Source: Meandrina meandrites
Lineage: Eukaryota; Cnidaria; Anthozoa; Scleractinia; Meandrinidae
Direction: 5' to 3'
NCBI GenBank assembly: GCA_963693305.1
Contig: OY855911.1
Location: 29,412,439-29,476,438, forward strand
DNA length: 64,000 bases
The stretch's first letter is position 1, and each line of letters begins with the position of its first letter. This document shows, in pieces, positions 14,777-27,327 of this stretch. Position numbers and translations under genes: made by a program. The notes beneath the pieces were generated by a model. The model ran no database searches and was not told the DNA's origin. It saw only the letters and a list, made by a program, of their open reading frames with translations.

Positions 14777-17700
14777 ATGGAGGAAGACATTGACTCCAGT
14801 ATGGATGAGGGACTGCCACCGCCAGAAAGAAAAGAAGGAAACCGCAAATGTTTCCATCTTTTTAACTGTGATAAAACGTACAAGTTAGATGTTGTGGAGA
14901 ACTTGTTAAACGCCATCAAAGGGGAACTGGGCTTCGACATCACGATCTCCACAAAGAAATATTTTCGTCTCTTCGAAATGTCGGAGTTGTGCGAGACCGT
15001 TAAATCCGGACCACCGATGGATTTTGCCGTTTTTGTCGTCCATGCGAATGAATCCCGTCTCTCAATCAACGAAGAGAACGCTGGAATTGGTTACGCTAGA
15101 TTCTACAGAACGTTACTTCAGGCAGCGGGTGAGTAGAAATGGCACCCATGATTGATCTTAAAAAAAATGGCTAGAAGAGTTGCGTGGCCTTCACATTTCA
15201 CTCAACGTAAGGGTAAAAGAAGGAAGGCACTTATTCGGAAATATCAAATGAATGCTTTTCATTCGGTTTTGATGAGGAAAATCATATAGAGATTTTTTGT
15301 TTACTACGAACTTGTAAACGTATAAATTGAATCGTCTTCCGGTTCATGACGATCGTTGCGTGACAGTTTTAGCAAACCGAAAGTTTTAACTTAAAAAGAG
15401 AAATTTTTGAACATTATTTTTTATTTTTCAATGTGAAACACGTCATTTTCAGATTTAAATTTTGAAAGGATTATTTGTTGACGAAGTTTTTCGTTTTATC
15501 CTGTCCATTTATTGGGCCCGAGTGCTTCGTACTTGGACCAGATAAAAAGTTCTTCCGAATCAAACAGTGGGAACACATACACTCGACAATAAAGTTACAG
15601 GCATATTGTGGGACAGTTAAGAAATATCACTGACAGTATTTTTTAATAACTTTGAGTATCTCATTTATTCATGTTAGTACCTACACAAAATGTTATGCAG
15701 CAGTATCTTGTTATTCGAGTGATATTTCAATTCTTAAATTCGAGGTATGCCGCGCAGCGGAGTATTTTTGATGAAATTCGGGGTGTTTGGATTGTCTATG
15801 AAACACTGCCTCGGGTGTTTGACTGTAGGTGTAACTGACGTAATATTAAAACACTGATCTTTTCCCAAGCATAACAGAATACCATCATGAACTTCTTTTG
15901 ATTCATCCTCCCATGTTTTCCAATCCTACAATGACAATAAAAGTGTTGAGATACTCTGCTCTTCTTGAGTAGCTTGGACACATCTTACCCCTCGCCTCTT
16001 TGATATTCCCCTCCATCCCCTCGAAACAATGTTGGATTTGCCATCTGCAAGACATGCTTCGTTTCTGTACAACATATTGAAAAGGGGGAGAGGGGGTGGT
16101 TCACAATCTACATGGGATTTGAAGTGGAATAATGAAAATATTGAAATTGGCACTCATTTCAGCAAACGGTCTCAACTACTTTTGTCGCCCATCATAGTCG
16201 CGCATTCGAGATAATGGATCTCTGTGGCATAGTAGAAGACTAACCAGTGTGTGTTTAGTCATAACTTCAACGGACTCCAGTTCAGTTGGAGATGAGCTCC
16301 AAACGCTTTTATTAAATGAGCTAGTTTATTATTTCTTATGATCATATTTTTGCCTTTTTTTACGGTTTTTAAACCGACAGGTGAAAGAGTGCTGGTTGTT
16401 ATTGGTGGAGATAACAACTACAAAAACGCTGCAGAAGAAGAAAGTGCCGTCTTGTCACGGTGGGCCAAGAGACAGATTTCTTCTCAGTTCAGGGAGGAAT
16501 TCATGGATGGACAAAAGAGCTTTATCTTTTCTTGGGACAAGAAACACAGATCAATTCACGAAGAGGCACTATTGCATTTCCTCGATTCTGCAAAAACGGG
16601 AACAAAATTTGTTCACAATCCAAAGCGTCAACAGACAACACCTTCAGTTGATACAAATCAGGTTTGTTTTACTTGAGATGGTGGTACTCTGCAAATTTAT
16701 TTTATTAACACACAACACACACGAGGGAATGTGTCTCTGCAACGTGCCGCTTGGACATGTCCCCGCTACATTTGTTTGTGTGCATATATTGTGATTTTGT
16801 GGCAGCCACATGTCCCTGCTACACTGAGGTGTGAACTTTGTCTCTGCTATATGTCACTCCGACAAGTCCCGCGACATATTTCCTCGTATAACAAACGGTT
16901 AAGCCTCAGTAAAATGCTATTTTTTTTAAAAAAAGTTCACCTTCTTTTTGTGCCCATGCAGTTAGCTAAATCTGAAAAAAGTGATGAAGTCGATGTAACA
17001 GCAAAGAAAGAGGTAAGCAGCTCCAACGTCCAGCCAATGAAGGACGAACACTGGGGGAAAGCTGAAACCGGACGTGTGCAAGAAAATGCCCCTGTTTATC
17101 AGCCTCCTGACAAAAATAAACCCAACCTTGGTGAGCGTGTGGACGTCATCCACGAGGGTGCTCGTGGTAAGTCAAGCAATCAATGGTACCTTATTGTTAC
17201 TTATTTTCGCGGGACTTAATTTTCGCGAATTTCAAAAAATCGCGAAATTAAACCCGCGAAAAAAAGGTTCTCGCCAAAATTAACCACGCGAAATTTAATC
17301 AACGTCAGAGTTTGCTACCTAACTATCTTGTCCATGTTCTCTATTTAAGTTTTGGCGTTTGAGCTCACTTCTTCTGAATCAATATCATCTTCCTGCAGTT
17401 CTTTTAAGATATCCTTGGTGCACTGAGTCCACAAACTACCACTGCTTTGTTGGAAAGGAACATGTCAAACTGTTTTCAGTTTCTTTTTGTAATATGATTT
17501 TGTTCAGTGTCATTGCAAACTATTGCTACGGAAAAGTACCAATTCTGAGACTAACTGTTTACTAATGCAGATCAGTACAGTATTTTGACGATTTAAGCGA
17601 AATAAAGTTCCTTTTAGTGTAATTTTTGGTCAAATCTCGCAATTTATTTCCCGCGAGATATGCCCCTTCCATTTTCGCGAAATTAGGTTCCCGCGAAAAT

Positions 17701-20700
17701 AAGTAACAATAAGATAGCTTAAATCAGTGGTCTTTCTATACGATATAAGAAACTGGTTTTTAGAGGCCGTGCATCGCAGTAAAAGTACCGCACCATCTTT
17801 ACACCCCCGACTACCGGAATGCTGATGAGGGGTACAATAGCCCTGCACAATCTTAGTACATTTCTTCGTTGTAGTTTGCAGAACAAAAACGTGAAATATA
17901 AATAACCAGATTATACGTCATGTGAGAACGTGAACCAAAAACGGCGACTTTTTAACGATTTTTTTGGTGGGGATTATTGCTTAACATATTCAGCTGAGGA
18001 TAATTCTCACCACAAAAGATAGAGTAATATCAGAAACCCATAAGGGTTGAACCGTGTAACTCCTTATGATTCGCATTGTACAAAGCGTTTGAACATTGGT
18101 TTAAATTAAGTACCATATGGAAAATCACGAGAAAAAATTCAACCAATCAAAATTGTAATATCTGGCATGGATTAAATTCACAGCGCGCGCTAGTTCGCGC
18201 TAAATGGCGTAATCTTGTTTTTGAACAATTTGGGTTGAATAAAGTTAAATTTGGTTAAATTCTTCTGTTTCGTCGTCATTCAGTAGTCTGCAGAACTTCA
18301 CTTGATACTTTAATGAATTTCTTTAGTTTCTGTGAGTAATTTACGGGGTTTAGGTTGAAATTCAAGTGACTTATCGCAAAACCGAAAATTTTGTTGCGTG
18401 TGTCGTTACGTGTGTAAATCATTCGCGTACAAACTACTTGTGTTGCCAAGTATGGTACTTGGCAAAACTGAATATTCGAACGCTGTGAACGCGCGTTACA
18501 CGTTTCAACTCCTTATGAGTTTCTGGTAATATTGATATAGATAACTGCAAGAATATGAAGCTAGCCGGTAGAAGATAAATTCACCTTTTATTCGACACTC
18601 TCCTCGGCGTCGCCGTCGTTAATCCGTTTTTCAAAGAGAATGACTTAAGTATCTTGACTATAAAAGAGCCGCCTTTTTACATGTAACATATACCTTCTTT
18701 TACATGTTACATGCCTTGATTATCCTGTTTGGATGCAATTATATTTTTGAAGAACTAGCGAAATCAGTCTGGATCGGTGGAGATTTCGATATTTCAGAAC
18801 ACGATTTTTTTCGTATCGGTAGCACCAACTCTGTTTTCTCTGCTCATCTTTTCTTCTTTTTTTTTTCTTTTTTTTTTTTTGCACTATAGAGCAATACCCT
18901 GCATTTTTACCAGAAAGTGCTTGTATCAAACAGTTGGGAGCAATGGCCAAGGGTACGTTACCACAAGAGAAAAAAGGAGCGATCCTTTGTCGGGACCAGT
19001 CTGACACCGCTATTATAAGGGACTTGTTTGGTGATGAGCTACTGGCCAAATTTTTCATTTTCAGTGGTTGTCCAGATGCTGGGCCGAAATCTTTACTCCT
19101 GAGCTCCATCCCTTCACTGAGATCCTGTTTTATTGTCGTGGATGCTAAAACCCTGGAAGACGAGTTGCATCACAGATCAGTTGGAACCCCCTATGAAGAC
19201 CTGTTGACAGCTTTCAGAGGAGCAGTAGGTAAGAAAATTTATATCTAACCTCGGATTCGCGAGTCACGAGTCATCCTAGAAACAACGAATCGATCGATCG
19301 GTACGGCTTAAAAAGCATATGAAGCGAAATTTATTTCTACCGTTTTAAGGTTTCAATATGTATACAAAACCACTGTTAACTTAAAAATTCTATCCAACAA
19401 AGATCTCTGACATTTTGCTGGGGTTTAAAATGCTGTCTTTCGGATCAAAAGTGTCCGGAGACTGGATCCAGTTTTATCCAGATTGTGACGTCACGTTGGT
19501 TGTAAAGGTTTAGATTAAACCCGCGTGTCTCAGTGAACCTCTCTCAAACACAGAAAAATGTCTAGTGACTAGTCCGAATTACGATTTAGTCTGCAACCAA
19601 AGTGACGTCACGAGGTAGTTTGGCCGTGCGATTCGAAGACCATTTTTGAGCCAGAGAGCGCGGTAACTTTCATGAACTAAAAAATCGTCAATTTATTTCC
19701 CCACAATCTCAAACTTTCTGATATTTTCTTTGAGATGTCGAACATTGGAAATATGCATTAAAAAATTTCGCTTCATATGCACTTTAAAACTTACATGTAA
19801 CGCCCCCTTTGCTCTGCGAGCTCTCCAAAAAGTATACAAACCATGACCAGCTGTGACCAACGACGCACATGTCAAAACTGCTGTGCTCCGTTGGCGGGCA
19901 TGTAAATAAATCATGCGCTTTGTTGAGTATTAACAAGATGGGAATTGAAATGGGTCCACATGCGGTGCGTGGTTTTTATAGGGAGCTTAAGCAAACTACG
20001 ACGGCAACGGCAACGAGAACGTCACCAGACAAAAGAATTAATGAGCCGAACAATAGCATTTCCTAGCCGTTCTCTGCAAAACAACAACGTAAAATGAGCT
20101 TCTGAACAATGTGAACCATGGAGACTGATTTTTGATTTTCTATTTGAAGTTAAATGCTCTCTTTATATATTCAGTTTAAGCCAGTTTTTAAACTGATAGA
20201 TACACTGAATACGTCTGGATAATCGCGAGATTCTCGAGCAAAATATAATTATTGCCCTGATTTGATAATTGTTAATAATTATTAATCATTGCCCTGATTT
20301 GAACATCATTTCATCTAGAATAGTTTCACATTGTACATTCTTTTTAGGTTTTTTTTTCGAAATTGGCAATATTCATCTGGGTCATCTTGATCATGAGTCT
20401 TCTTTGTTGCTTTTTTTTTCAGAGACAAAAGTTGCCATTATTATCTGCAGTGACAGGAGCATGGCGTCACCGAATGAAGAAACTGCCATTACAAACAGAA
20501 TCAATCTGATTCTTGGTGACAAGGGCATCATTCTTTGGTGGAAGGAAAACAAAAGTTCACACCTTGAAACCAAAATCCCCAGACGCGCTTCCCAACTTAA
20601 TCGATCGTTATCTCTTCCAGATAGTGGTGCGGCAAAAATGTCTACGGGATTCAACGCACATCGAGTTAACCCTGAAGCGTCTTCATTACGTTTGAAGACC

Positions 20701-21015
20701 CGCCTACGCCATGGTACTATTTCATACCGGCATGGAGACGTAGAGAAAAGGCTGGAAGGATGGACGCCGCCCAAAGAGATAGTAGATGACTTGATGAAGA
20801 AATGGAAATCAACCGCTGACGCAGAATTGCTTATCTATCGAGAAAATGAAACTGGGAGAGATCTGGTTGTCGTCAACGAGGTTCCAAAAACAACTCAAGT
20901 GACTGACAGCCTGAAAGATGTTTTGCACAATATTACTCCTGGTGCAAGTTGTCTCCATGCTTTCACTGGAAAGAGCCGAGCTTCATCTTCTTCAAATGAC
21001 ATGGATCTTGACTGA
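14777..21015 (+). CDS. Gene 4: long-form FNCD/GGD family protein, 589 aa
   Basis: Exons: A 14777-15128, B 16381-16661, linker 16962-17166, C 18890-19228, D/E 20423-21015; phases 1, 0, 1, 1; 1770 nt. An acidic N-terminal extension (residues 1-25) precedes domain I: CFHLFNCD at 25-32, MDFAVFVVHANESRLSINE at 81-99, VLVVIGGDNNY at 121-131, SRWAKR at 143-148, QKSFIFSWDKKHRSIHEEAL at 162-181. The linker (212-279) is charged. Domain II (about 295-435) repeats the strand/helix order (FIVVDAKTLED, then VAIIICSDRS) without the conserved polar residues. Module E has LRHGTISYRHGDVE at about 487-500. The C-terminus is Ser-rich and acidic with no lipid motif or transmembrane helix, so this copy may be soluble. 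ATG 14777 sits in AAAATGG context; AATAAA follows at 21160. Function unknown. Confidence 0.85.
17191..17712. mobile_element. Small inverted-repeat element (TTCGCG family) in gene 4 intron
   Basis: TTATTGTTACTTATTTTCGCGGGA at 17191 is mirrored by TCCCGCGAAAATAAGTAACAATAA ending 17712. The interior repeats TTCGCGAA motifs. A related, more decayed copy lies at about 46761-46902 after gene 7. It is non-autonomous and lies just after the linker exon of gene 4. Confidence 0.65.
19306..19787. mobile_element. Small inverted-repeat element in gene 4 intron 4
   Basis: AAAAAGCATATGAAGCGAAATTTATT near 19306 is mirrored by AAAAATTTCGCTTCATATGC near 19760-19783, with inner GACGTCACG pairs also inverted. 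It is likely a non-autonomous DNA element without coding sequence. Confidence 0.55.
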
Positions 21016-21159
21016 CACTGTACGAAAATTGCATCTTTCAATTGAAACCTGCTCATCGTGATGGCGTGTAACATTCGAAGCATGATGTTTTGAAGTATGG
21101 TGTAGTAATTTATTGGTCTGCTCTGATAGCCTAAAATTAATGAAGTAGTCTTTCACCCT

Positions 21160-21165
21160 AATAAA
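21160..21165 (+). terminator. Gene 4 poly(A) signal AATAAA
   Basis: AATAAA lies 145 bases after the gene 4 stop codon, the first canonical hexamer in that flank. Confidence 0.5.
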
Positions 21166-22678
21166 TAACAAACCTTATGCACAAATATTAAAGCAAAACT
21201 ATGATTCACTCAGTAAATCCATACTTATGAATGACTGTCCTTTCTTCGGTTACTAGTCTGAGAAAGTTCAAAATAGATCATCAATAGGCTAGAAAGAGGA
21301 AAACACTTGGGTATTGACAGTCGTACGCTACGTAGTCTAAAAGATATTTCCTTGACATTATCTTGTCTTTGAGCTTTAACAGATTATCCATATAGATGCG
21401 GTGCGAATTGTTTACACCTCGAGGGTAGTTTTCTAAGGATGCAAGAAGTAGGAAGTAATGATAAGCCAAAAATAAACAAGGATGGTTACGACTGGGAGGG
21501 ATTTAAGTAACCCTGTCATGCCTGAAATATCATATTTTATAAGAATGGCCTGAAGCTAGCTATAATTGCACTATATTGTCTTGCAATAGGAAGAGAAAAA
21601 TGCTAAAACTGGTAAAAGCAAATATCAACTAAGACGAATAAGTGACTAATAAAAAGTCCAAAATATCATCAGAATGGCAGTTTTGATTTCTGGACATCCT
21701 GTCCAAAAATCAGTCGCAATCTAATTCTATCCTTGCAATCCTTCCTCAAAATAACTGTTCTATCTTGTTTTGTGGGATCTTTTATCAAATAATATGGCAC
21801 GTGATTTGAAGTGTAGCACGGACACTGTGATGCCAAGTAAAAAGTCAGTGGCCCCAGTGAACAGAACAGCAAATTATTCAAGTCTTGTCTTGTTTATGAA
21901 ATCAGTTTTTTTTTTACATTTTGGTTGTATTTTTTTCTTTGTAAAGCCGAGAGCATTCTGCTCCGCATTGTTCTTTTCTGATCTCAACATTAAAGCATGG
22001 AATGTAATTACCATGATTACCTCCCTTGGCACTCGTTTGTTTGCATTTCGAAAATCAAAATCTGCTGTAAGAGATTTTGTCTTGTTTATGAAATCAGTTT
22101 TTTTTACAGTGCATTTTTGTTGTATTTTTTCTTTGTAAAACCTAGAGCATTCTGCTTCGCATTGTTCTTTACAAAAAAAGCACTCGCTCGCGCGAAATAC
22201 CGCCAGCTACGCAGGCTAGTAATTACCATAATTACCTCCCTTGGCACTCAGTGTTTTAATCGGAGCACCTTCAGATATCTCAAAGTTTGGACTTTTCCGA
22301 CAATTTTGTGTCCAAGAATTCAGCGCAGATTTAGAACTTCGTGAGCTGGCACTGTAGAGTGGTGAACGTCTAGGAATACTGCAGTGCATGTGTCATGACA
22401 AAAGCGGAATTCTAAAAGAGCGCTTTTAAGAAAAAATAGAAGATGTTCAATTCAATTTGGAAATTTAAACGACTTTTACTCACTGGCAAAGTTTAAATTA
22501 ATGAATCCGCGTCTGTCATGACACACTAGAGGTTTCGACTGATCTTACTGATCTTACAGAGTGCTGTCTTCTACTCGATCCGCAAACTTGGACACAAAAT
22601 GATGGATTTCTCAATTTGGCATTAATGGCGCTCTAGCGTCGCCGTAAAGCGCAATCTACCAAATCAAAGACGACATTC
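21166..22678. repeat. Repeat-rich intergenic; direct duplication at about 21883-22270
   Basis: A block of about 195 bp (from GTCTTGTTTATGAAATCAG to TTACCTCCCTTGGCACTC) occurs twice, near 21883-22035 and 22078-22250. Beyond it, TTTTGTGTCCAAG (about 22300) and CTTGGACACAAAA (about 22585) are inverted, probably the ends of another small element. No host gene is seen. Confidence 0.45.
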
Positions 22679-25600
22679 TTAACCCTTAATATGCTAAGTC
22701 CGGATTATTCCGGGATTTGGAGGAATGTCCATTCAACCACTTGTGACGTCACGAATTTGCACGTCAGCAGATTCTTGGGATATGCAACTAATGCAGGTTG
22801 AATAGATCTTTCCACAGGACTGTCCATTTTGACGATTGACTGCAATCTGAGGGCAATTATGTTAATACGGAGCAGCCACGGTTTTCTGAGCTCTGTCTTT
22901 TTCGTTTCATTTCTTTTCTCCGGTCGCTATTTTGGAGGATTGTTCCACAGCAGGGCATGCCTAAATACCTGGGGTCCACCCTGGACGAATGTACTCGCTG
23001 GAAAGTCGACATCTGCTTCAGAAAATCAGAAGTTTGATGTGCGGCTGGTTCTATCTTGGTCAAACGGGAGCGGCGACGCCAATTTTGCGAACAATAGGAC
23101 CTATTCTATTAACAAGGACTTATTGTCATCTCTACCGACCTGGAATGGCAACAACATTCTTTTCGAATTCCCTGTTGGTCCTTTGCGTCGCCCACGGCAG
23201 CTATTTCTGGCACTCAAGGTCAAGATCAAACGCCAAAAACGCCCGTGTGCGTACTATTCAAATACAACAGCAACATTTCATTGCTTGCTTGTTGGCGACC
23301 TGGTATTTAAACTCAACCCTGGCCCTGTGGACAATAGCACTGAATCTACTCTTTGTTCTCATGGTGTTCGCAAAACACTACGATCTTCGCAATCAAGAAA
23401 CTCATCTAACCTCATTGTTGTTAATCGCCTGCCTTTGGTTAGGAACTTAAAGCTGTCATTGTCTTTCTGCTTAATGAATACACGATCCGTGAGGAATAAA
23501 TCAGCCGACATTCATGACTTTGTTTGTGAATATAAAGTAGATCTGCTTGCAATCACAGAGACTTGGTTAAATGCGAATGATGACGCAGTTAGAGTTGAGT
23601 TGTGCCCAACAGGCTACAAGTTTTGTGACCATCCACGCACTGGTCGCTCTGGTGGGGGAACGGCTCTTCTGTATCGGGACTCACTTCATGTGGTAAAGAT
23701 CAGTGCAGGCGAGAAAGAATCGTTTGAGTTCTCTGAGTGGATCGTGCAACAGCGCTCTTCACACAACCTTCGCGTAGTCATACTCTACCGACCACCATAT
23801 TCCGATGAACACAGGGTTCCCACCAGTACGTTCTTCTCGGAGCTCTCAGATTATTTGGAGTCCATAGTACTGTGCCAGGAAAAGCTACTGATATCAGGGG
23901 ATTTTAACATTCATGTGGATGATGCAGGGGATACTGACTCGATAAAACTGTTAGATTTATTGGAGTCATATGGACTTCGACAGCACGTTACTGGCCCCAC
24001 TCATAAACATGACCACACCTTGGACTTGATCATCACTCGCCAGTCCGATCAACTGCTCAGGAATTCTCCTCATGCTGGCCGGTATATTTCCGACCATGCA
24101 GCCGTGCTGTGTTCTATCCACTCTGATAAGCCATCACTTACCGTCAGGAAAGTCTCCTACCGAAAATTGAAATCAGTTAACGTGGACTCCCTGAATGAGG
24201 ACTTGGCTACTTCGGAGCTATGCCAGAATCCATCTGATGACTTACAGGAGCTCGTAACATCTTATAATGACACCCTGAGAGCTGCTTTGGACAAGCATGC
24301 ACCGTTAATAACAAGGACGATCGTCGAGAGACCTCGTGTACCATGGTTCAGTGAGGAGATCAGGGAGGCGAAGCGTCAACGGAGGAAGGCTGAAAAGAGG
24401 TGGAGGGTGTCGCGATTGGACTATGATCTCGCTGTTTTTAAAGAAAAACGCAATGCTACTACCCGTCTTATGAATAAAGCCCGGAGGGAGTTTTATAGTA
24501 ACTTCATAGACGAGAACAGTGGTGATCAAAGGAAACTATTCCGTGCGAGTCAGCGCTTATTCAACCGTACGGTGGATGACGGTCTCCCACCGCACCTGGA
24601 CAGTGCAGCTTTCACTAACGACTTGGGGAAATATTTTGTGCAGAAGATAGTAACGATCCGCAGGCAGCTCGACACCGATCCGGCTGATTCACATCTGGGA
24701 ACTGCTATTCCGTCCCCTGCTGCTGCTAAGTCTGCGCCATCGTTCCCTGCCTTTACGATGCTGTCAGATAACGATGTTAAACTGCTTATCCAGAACTCCG
24801 CCCTTAAATCCTGCCCTCTCGACCCTATGCCATCCACACTGGTCAGCAAATGCGAGGTTCTTCTCCCAGTTCTCACAAACATCATTAACACTTCACTGCA
24901 GTCTGGGCATTTTCCTGAACCTTGGAAAGAGGCTCTAGTTTTTCCATTATTAAAGAAACCTGGCCTTGACTGCATATTCAAGAACTTCCGTCCAGTGAGT
25001 AACTTGCCATTTGTGTCAAAACTCACTGAAAGGGCCGCGTTCAACCAGACACACGGACACATGGTTAGTAATAACTTATACCCGGATGCACAGTCTGCTT
25101 ACCGAAGAAATCACAGTACTGAAACAGCACTTCTGAAAGTCATGAACGATATTCTATTGAATATGAACAAGCAACACGTTACCATCCTTGTGCTGCTTGA
25201 TCTCAGTGCGGCTTTCGACACCGTCGATCATGACATTCTGCTCGAAAGGTTGTCGTCAAAGCTTGGTTTGAATGGCACTGCACTTGGCTGGTTTCGATCT
25301 TATTTATCTGGGCGTTCCCAGCGAGTCTCTGTTCGTGGATCTGTGTCTGAGAAGTTCGATCTGTGCTATGGAGTCCCGCAAGGCTCATGTCTCGGACCGC
25401 TTCTGTTCACAATCTATGCAAGCGCATTGTTTGATGTTGTCAGAAAGCACCTGCCAACTGTACATTGTTATGCCGACGACACGCAGTTATATATCTCGTT
25501 CAGTCCCATGGCGCAATCTGGCCAGGCTGATGCAGTTGCTGCCATTGAACACTGCACTCACGACATTAGGAAGTGGATGTCTCAAGACAAGTTACTTATG

Positions 25601-26913
25601 AACGATGCTAAAACAGAACTTCTTTTGATTGGTACCAGACAACAACTCGCTAAAGTTAGAATTGATAGCATAACTATTGGAAACTCTGACATTGCTCCGC
25701 AATCCCCTGTTAGGAATCTGGGTGTGTGGTTAGATTGTAACCTATCGATGGGTGACCACATTACGAAAACAAGCTCTGTTGCGTTCTATTATTTGTACAA
25801 TATTAGAAGGATTAGGAAATATCTTAGCAAAGAATGTACAGAAACCTTGATACATGCCTTTATTTCCAGCCGTATCGACTACTGCAATAGCCTATTATAT
25901 GGTTTACCGGCATGTCAGCTACAGAAATTACAGAGAGTTCAGAATTCAGCTGCTCGTCTTGTGTTCGAAGAAAGCAAGTTCTGTCATATTACACCTCTAT
26001 TGAAATCACTGCATTGGTTACCTGTAAAGTATCGCATCGATTTTAAGGTTTTATTGCTAACGTTTAAGGCCATTCACGGACTTGCTCCGTCATACATTTC
26101 CGAACTTATATCTGTTAAGGACACTAGTGGTAGATATAGTTTAAGATCAAACAGTGGTATACTTCTCAACTTTAGAACTTGCAAGTCTTTAACTACGCTG
26201 GGTGACCGATCATCATTTTATATGGCTGCCCCCAAATTATGGAACAATCTTCCCCTTTTTATTAGAAATATCTCCTTTGTAAATAGTTTTAAAAAGTCTC
26301 TTAAAACACATTTGTTTCAGAAGGCGTTTTTTAGCTGATCATTTATTTTATTATTAGAACTTGTACTAGAGATGTTTTTAGGATTTTTAAGTAATGTTAA
26401 GGGTTTGTAAGTATTATTTTCTTAAACATTGTAATGCGCAGCTGAAAATTTTATATTGATAATTGCGCAATATAAGTTAATTATATTATTATTATTATAT
26501 TAATCTGACAGAGCTAATCAGAAAAAACGTGATCAGTTTTTGGTGCAAAATTGGTGGTAAAACGGGCCAATATACCTGTACTTGATGATGGTCTCCTTTC
26601 CACAACTTTTCATTGCTAAAGATCGAAACTTTTCAGGTCAAAAGAAAGGATGTACGGTGTAGAAGGTAGAGAGAATAAGAAAAGAGAAAAAAACGAAAAG
26701 CAAGGCAGCAAGTCCAAATTTTGGCTTATGCGCATGCGCCAAAGTAAAATATTGTACATTTTTACATGGAATCTTCCTCAAAATCTTACTGCAGTGTCAG
26801 AAAACTCATTTCTGGCAAAGTTTAGAGAAATTTAGCACCGTAGCGCCAAAAATATCAATTTAACGGTTAAAAAAACGTGTTTTTTGGAGTAAATTTAGCA
26901 TATTAAGGGTTAA
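22679..26913. mobile_element. TTAA-flanked piggyBac-like non-autonomous element containing a LINE
   Basis: Left end TTAA (22679-22682) then CCCTTAATATGCTAA (22683-22697). Right end is its perfect complement TTAGCATATTAAGGG (26895-26909) then TTAA (26910-26913). TTAA duplication and termini starting CCC are typical of piggyBac. No piggyBac transposase is present. Most of the 4.2 kb is the LINE at about 22829-26500, so the LINE probably jumped into a roughly 0.5 kb element. Confidence 0.7.
22829..26338 (+). CDS. LINE ORF2 (L2/CR1-like): endonuclease plus reverse transcriptase, 1169 aa, intact
   Basis: A single uninterrupted frame. A weakly conserved N-terminus precedes an EEP-type endonuclease starting near residue 212 (LSFCLMNTRSVRNK; LLAITETWL; SGDFNIHVDD) and a reverse transcriptase with DLSAAFDTVDHDIL at about 790, GVPQGSCLGPLLF at about 848 and YADD at about 880. 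The C-terminal region ends in APKLWNNLPLFIRN, usual for CR1/L2-like cnidarian LINEs. An AT-rich tail with ATT units follows (26480-26505). The true start could be ATG 22859 rather than the first in-frame codon. The absence of frameshifts or stops indicates a young copy. It encodes target-primed reverse transcription by family knowledge; activity is not shown. Confidence 0.9.
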   Translation: MTIDCNLRAIMLIRSSHGFLSSVFFVSFLFSGRYFGGLFHSRACLNTWGPPWTNVLAGKSTSASENQKFDVRLVLSWSNGSGDANFANNRTYSINKDLLSSLPTWNGNNILFEFPVGPLRRPRQLFLALKVKIKRQKRPCAYYSNTTATFHCLLVGDLVFKLNPGPVDNSTESTLCSHGVRKTLRSSQSRNSSNLIVVNRLPLVRNLKLSLSFCLMNTRSVRNKSADIHDFVCEYKVDLLAITETWLNANDDAVRVELCPTGYKFCDHPRTGRSGGGTALLYRDSLHVVKISAGEKESFEFSEWIVQQRSSHNLRVVILYRPPYSDEHRVPTSTFFSELSDYLESIVLCQEKLLISGDFNIHVDDAGDTDSIKLLDLLESYGLRQHVTGPTHKHDHTLDLIITRQSDQLLRNSPHAGRYISDHAAVLCSIHSDKPSLTVRKVSYRKLKSVNVDSLNEDLATSELCQNPSDDLQELVTSYNDTLRAALDKHAPLITRTIVERPRVPWFSEEIREAKRQRRKAEKRWRVSRLDYDLAVFKEKRNATTRLMNKARREFYSNFIDENSGDQRKLFRASQRLFNRTVDDGLPPHLDSAAFTNDLGKYFVQKIVTIRRQLDTDPADSHLGTAIPSPAAAKSAPSFPAFTMLSDNDVKLLIQNSALKSCPLDPMPSTLVSKCEVLLPVLTNIINTSLQSGHFPEPWKEALVFPLLKKPGLDCIFKNFRPVSNLPFVSKLTERAAFNQTHGHMVSNNLYPDAQSAYRRNHSTETALLKVMNDILLNMNKQHVTILVLLDLSAAFDTVDHDILLERLSSKLGLNGTALGWFRSYLSGRSQRVSVRGSVSEKFDLCYGVPQGSCLGPLLFTIYASALFDVVRKHLPTVHCYADDTQLYISFSPMAQSGQADAVAAIEHCTHDIRKWMSQDKLLMNDAKTELLLIGTRQQLAKVRIDSITIGNSDIAPQSPVRNLGVWLDCNLSMGDHITKTSSVAFYYLYNIRRIRKYLSKECTETLIHAFISSRIDYCNSLLYGLPACQLQKLQRVQNSAARLVFEESKFCHITPLLKSLHWLPVKYRIDFKVLLLTFKAIHGLAPSYISELISVKDTSGRYSLRSNSGILLNFRTCKSLTTLGDRSSFYMAAPKLWNNLPLFIRNISFVNSFKKSLKTHLFQKAFFS

Positions 26914-27165
26914 ACTCCCATCATTTTTCATGTCTCTGGAAAATGTCAGCTCAATCGCACCTAAAACAACTGAGATATAAGCGTTTTAAAAGATGTAGTA
27001 CAAGCAAAATTTGGCCTGGTGAATTTATTCATGGCCGTGTCCCCCGCGACGTTGATGCTGTGGGGCAACCCTTGGATGGTAGATTAAAAAAAAAAACATG
27101 GCATAACCTCTGGCGTGATGAATCACCAAGCTAAGTTACCCTAATTTATTTATAGCCTGTGATTC
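26914..27165. other. Short intergenic stretch upstream of gene 5
   Basis: No coding exon supported. The frame at 26943-27134 (SAQSHLKQLRYKRF) has no relative in the window and may be transposon debris. Confidence 0.3.
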
Positions 27166-27239
27166 TTGCGTGACCAAAAGTGAGTGTCATGCGTCAAGTC
27201 GCTCTAATCGCGGGGAAAATATAACGCATTTTCCGAGAA
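27166..27239 (+). promoter_or_regulatory. Gene 5 upstream module
   Basis: TTGCGTGAC (27166-27174) and TTCCGAGAA (27231-27239) lie 162 and 97 bases before the ATG at 27328. The second nonamer is identical to the one shared by genes 3 and 4. Confidence 0.45.
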
Positions 27240-27327
27240 TTGTTGTTGTTCCGCCGAATAACAAAGGAAGCGATTACCATCGACCCTGTTGTCTGAGAAG
27301 GATTCACGACTGTTCTGCTCAAAAGCG

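Noticed and set aside
14777..16661. Active caspase call for domain I
   Set aside because: The fold order and His placement are suggestive, but the expected QACxG at strand 4 is replaced by IGGDxxY in every copy, and gene 1 also lost the His.
16962..17012. Earlier donor (GAG then GTAAGC) for the gene 4 linker exon
   Set aside because: It would end in phase 0 and break the frame into exon C, which needs phase 1. The later donor at 17167 fits.
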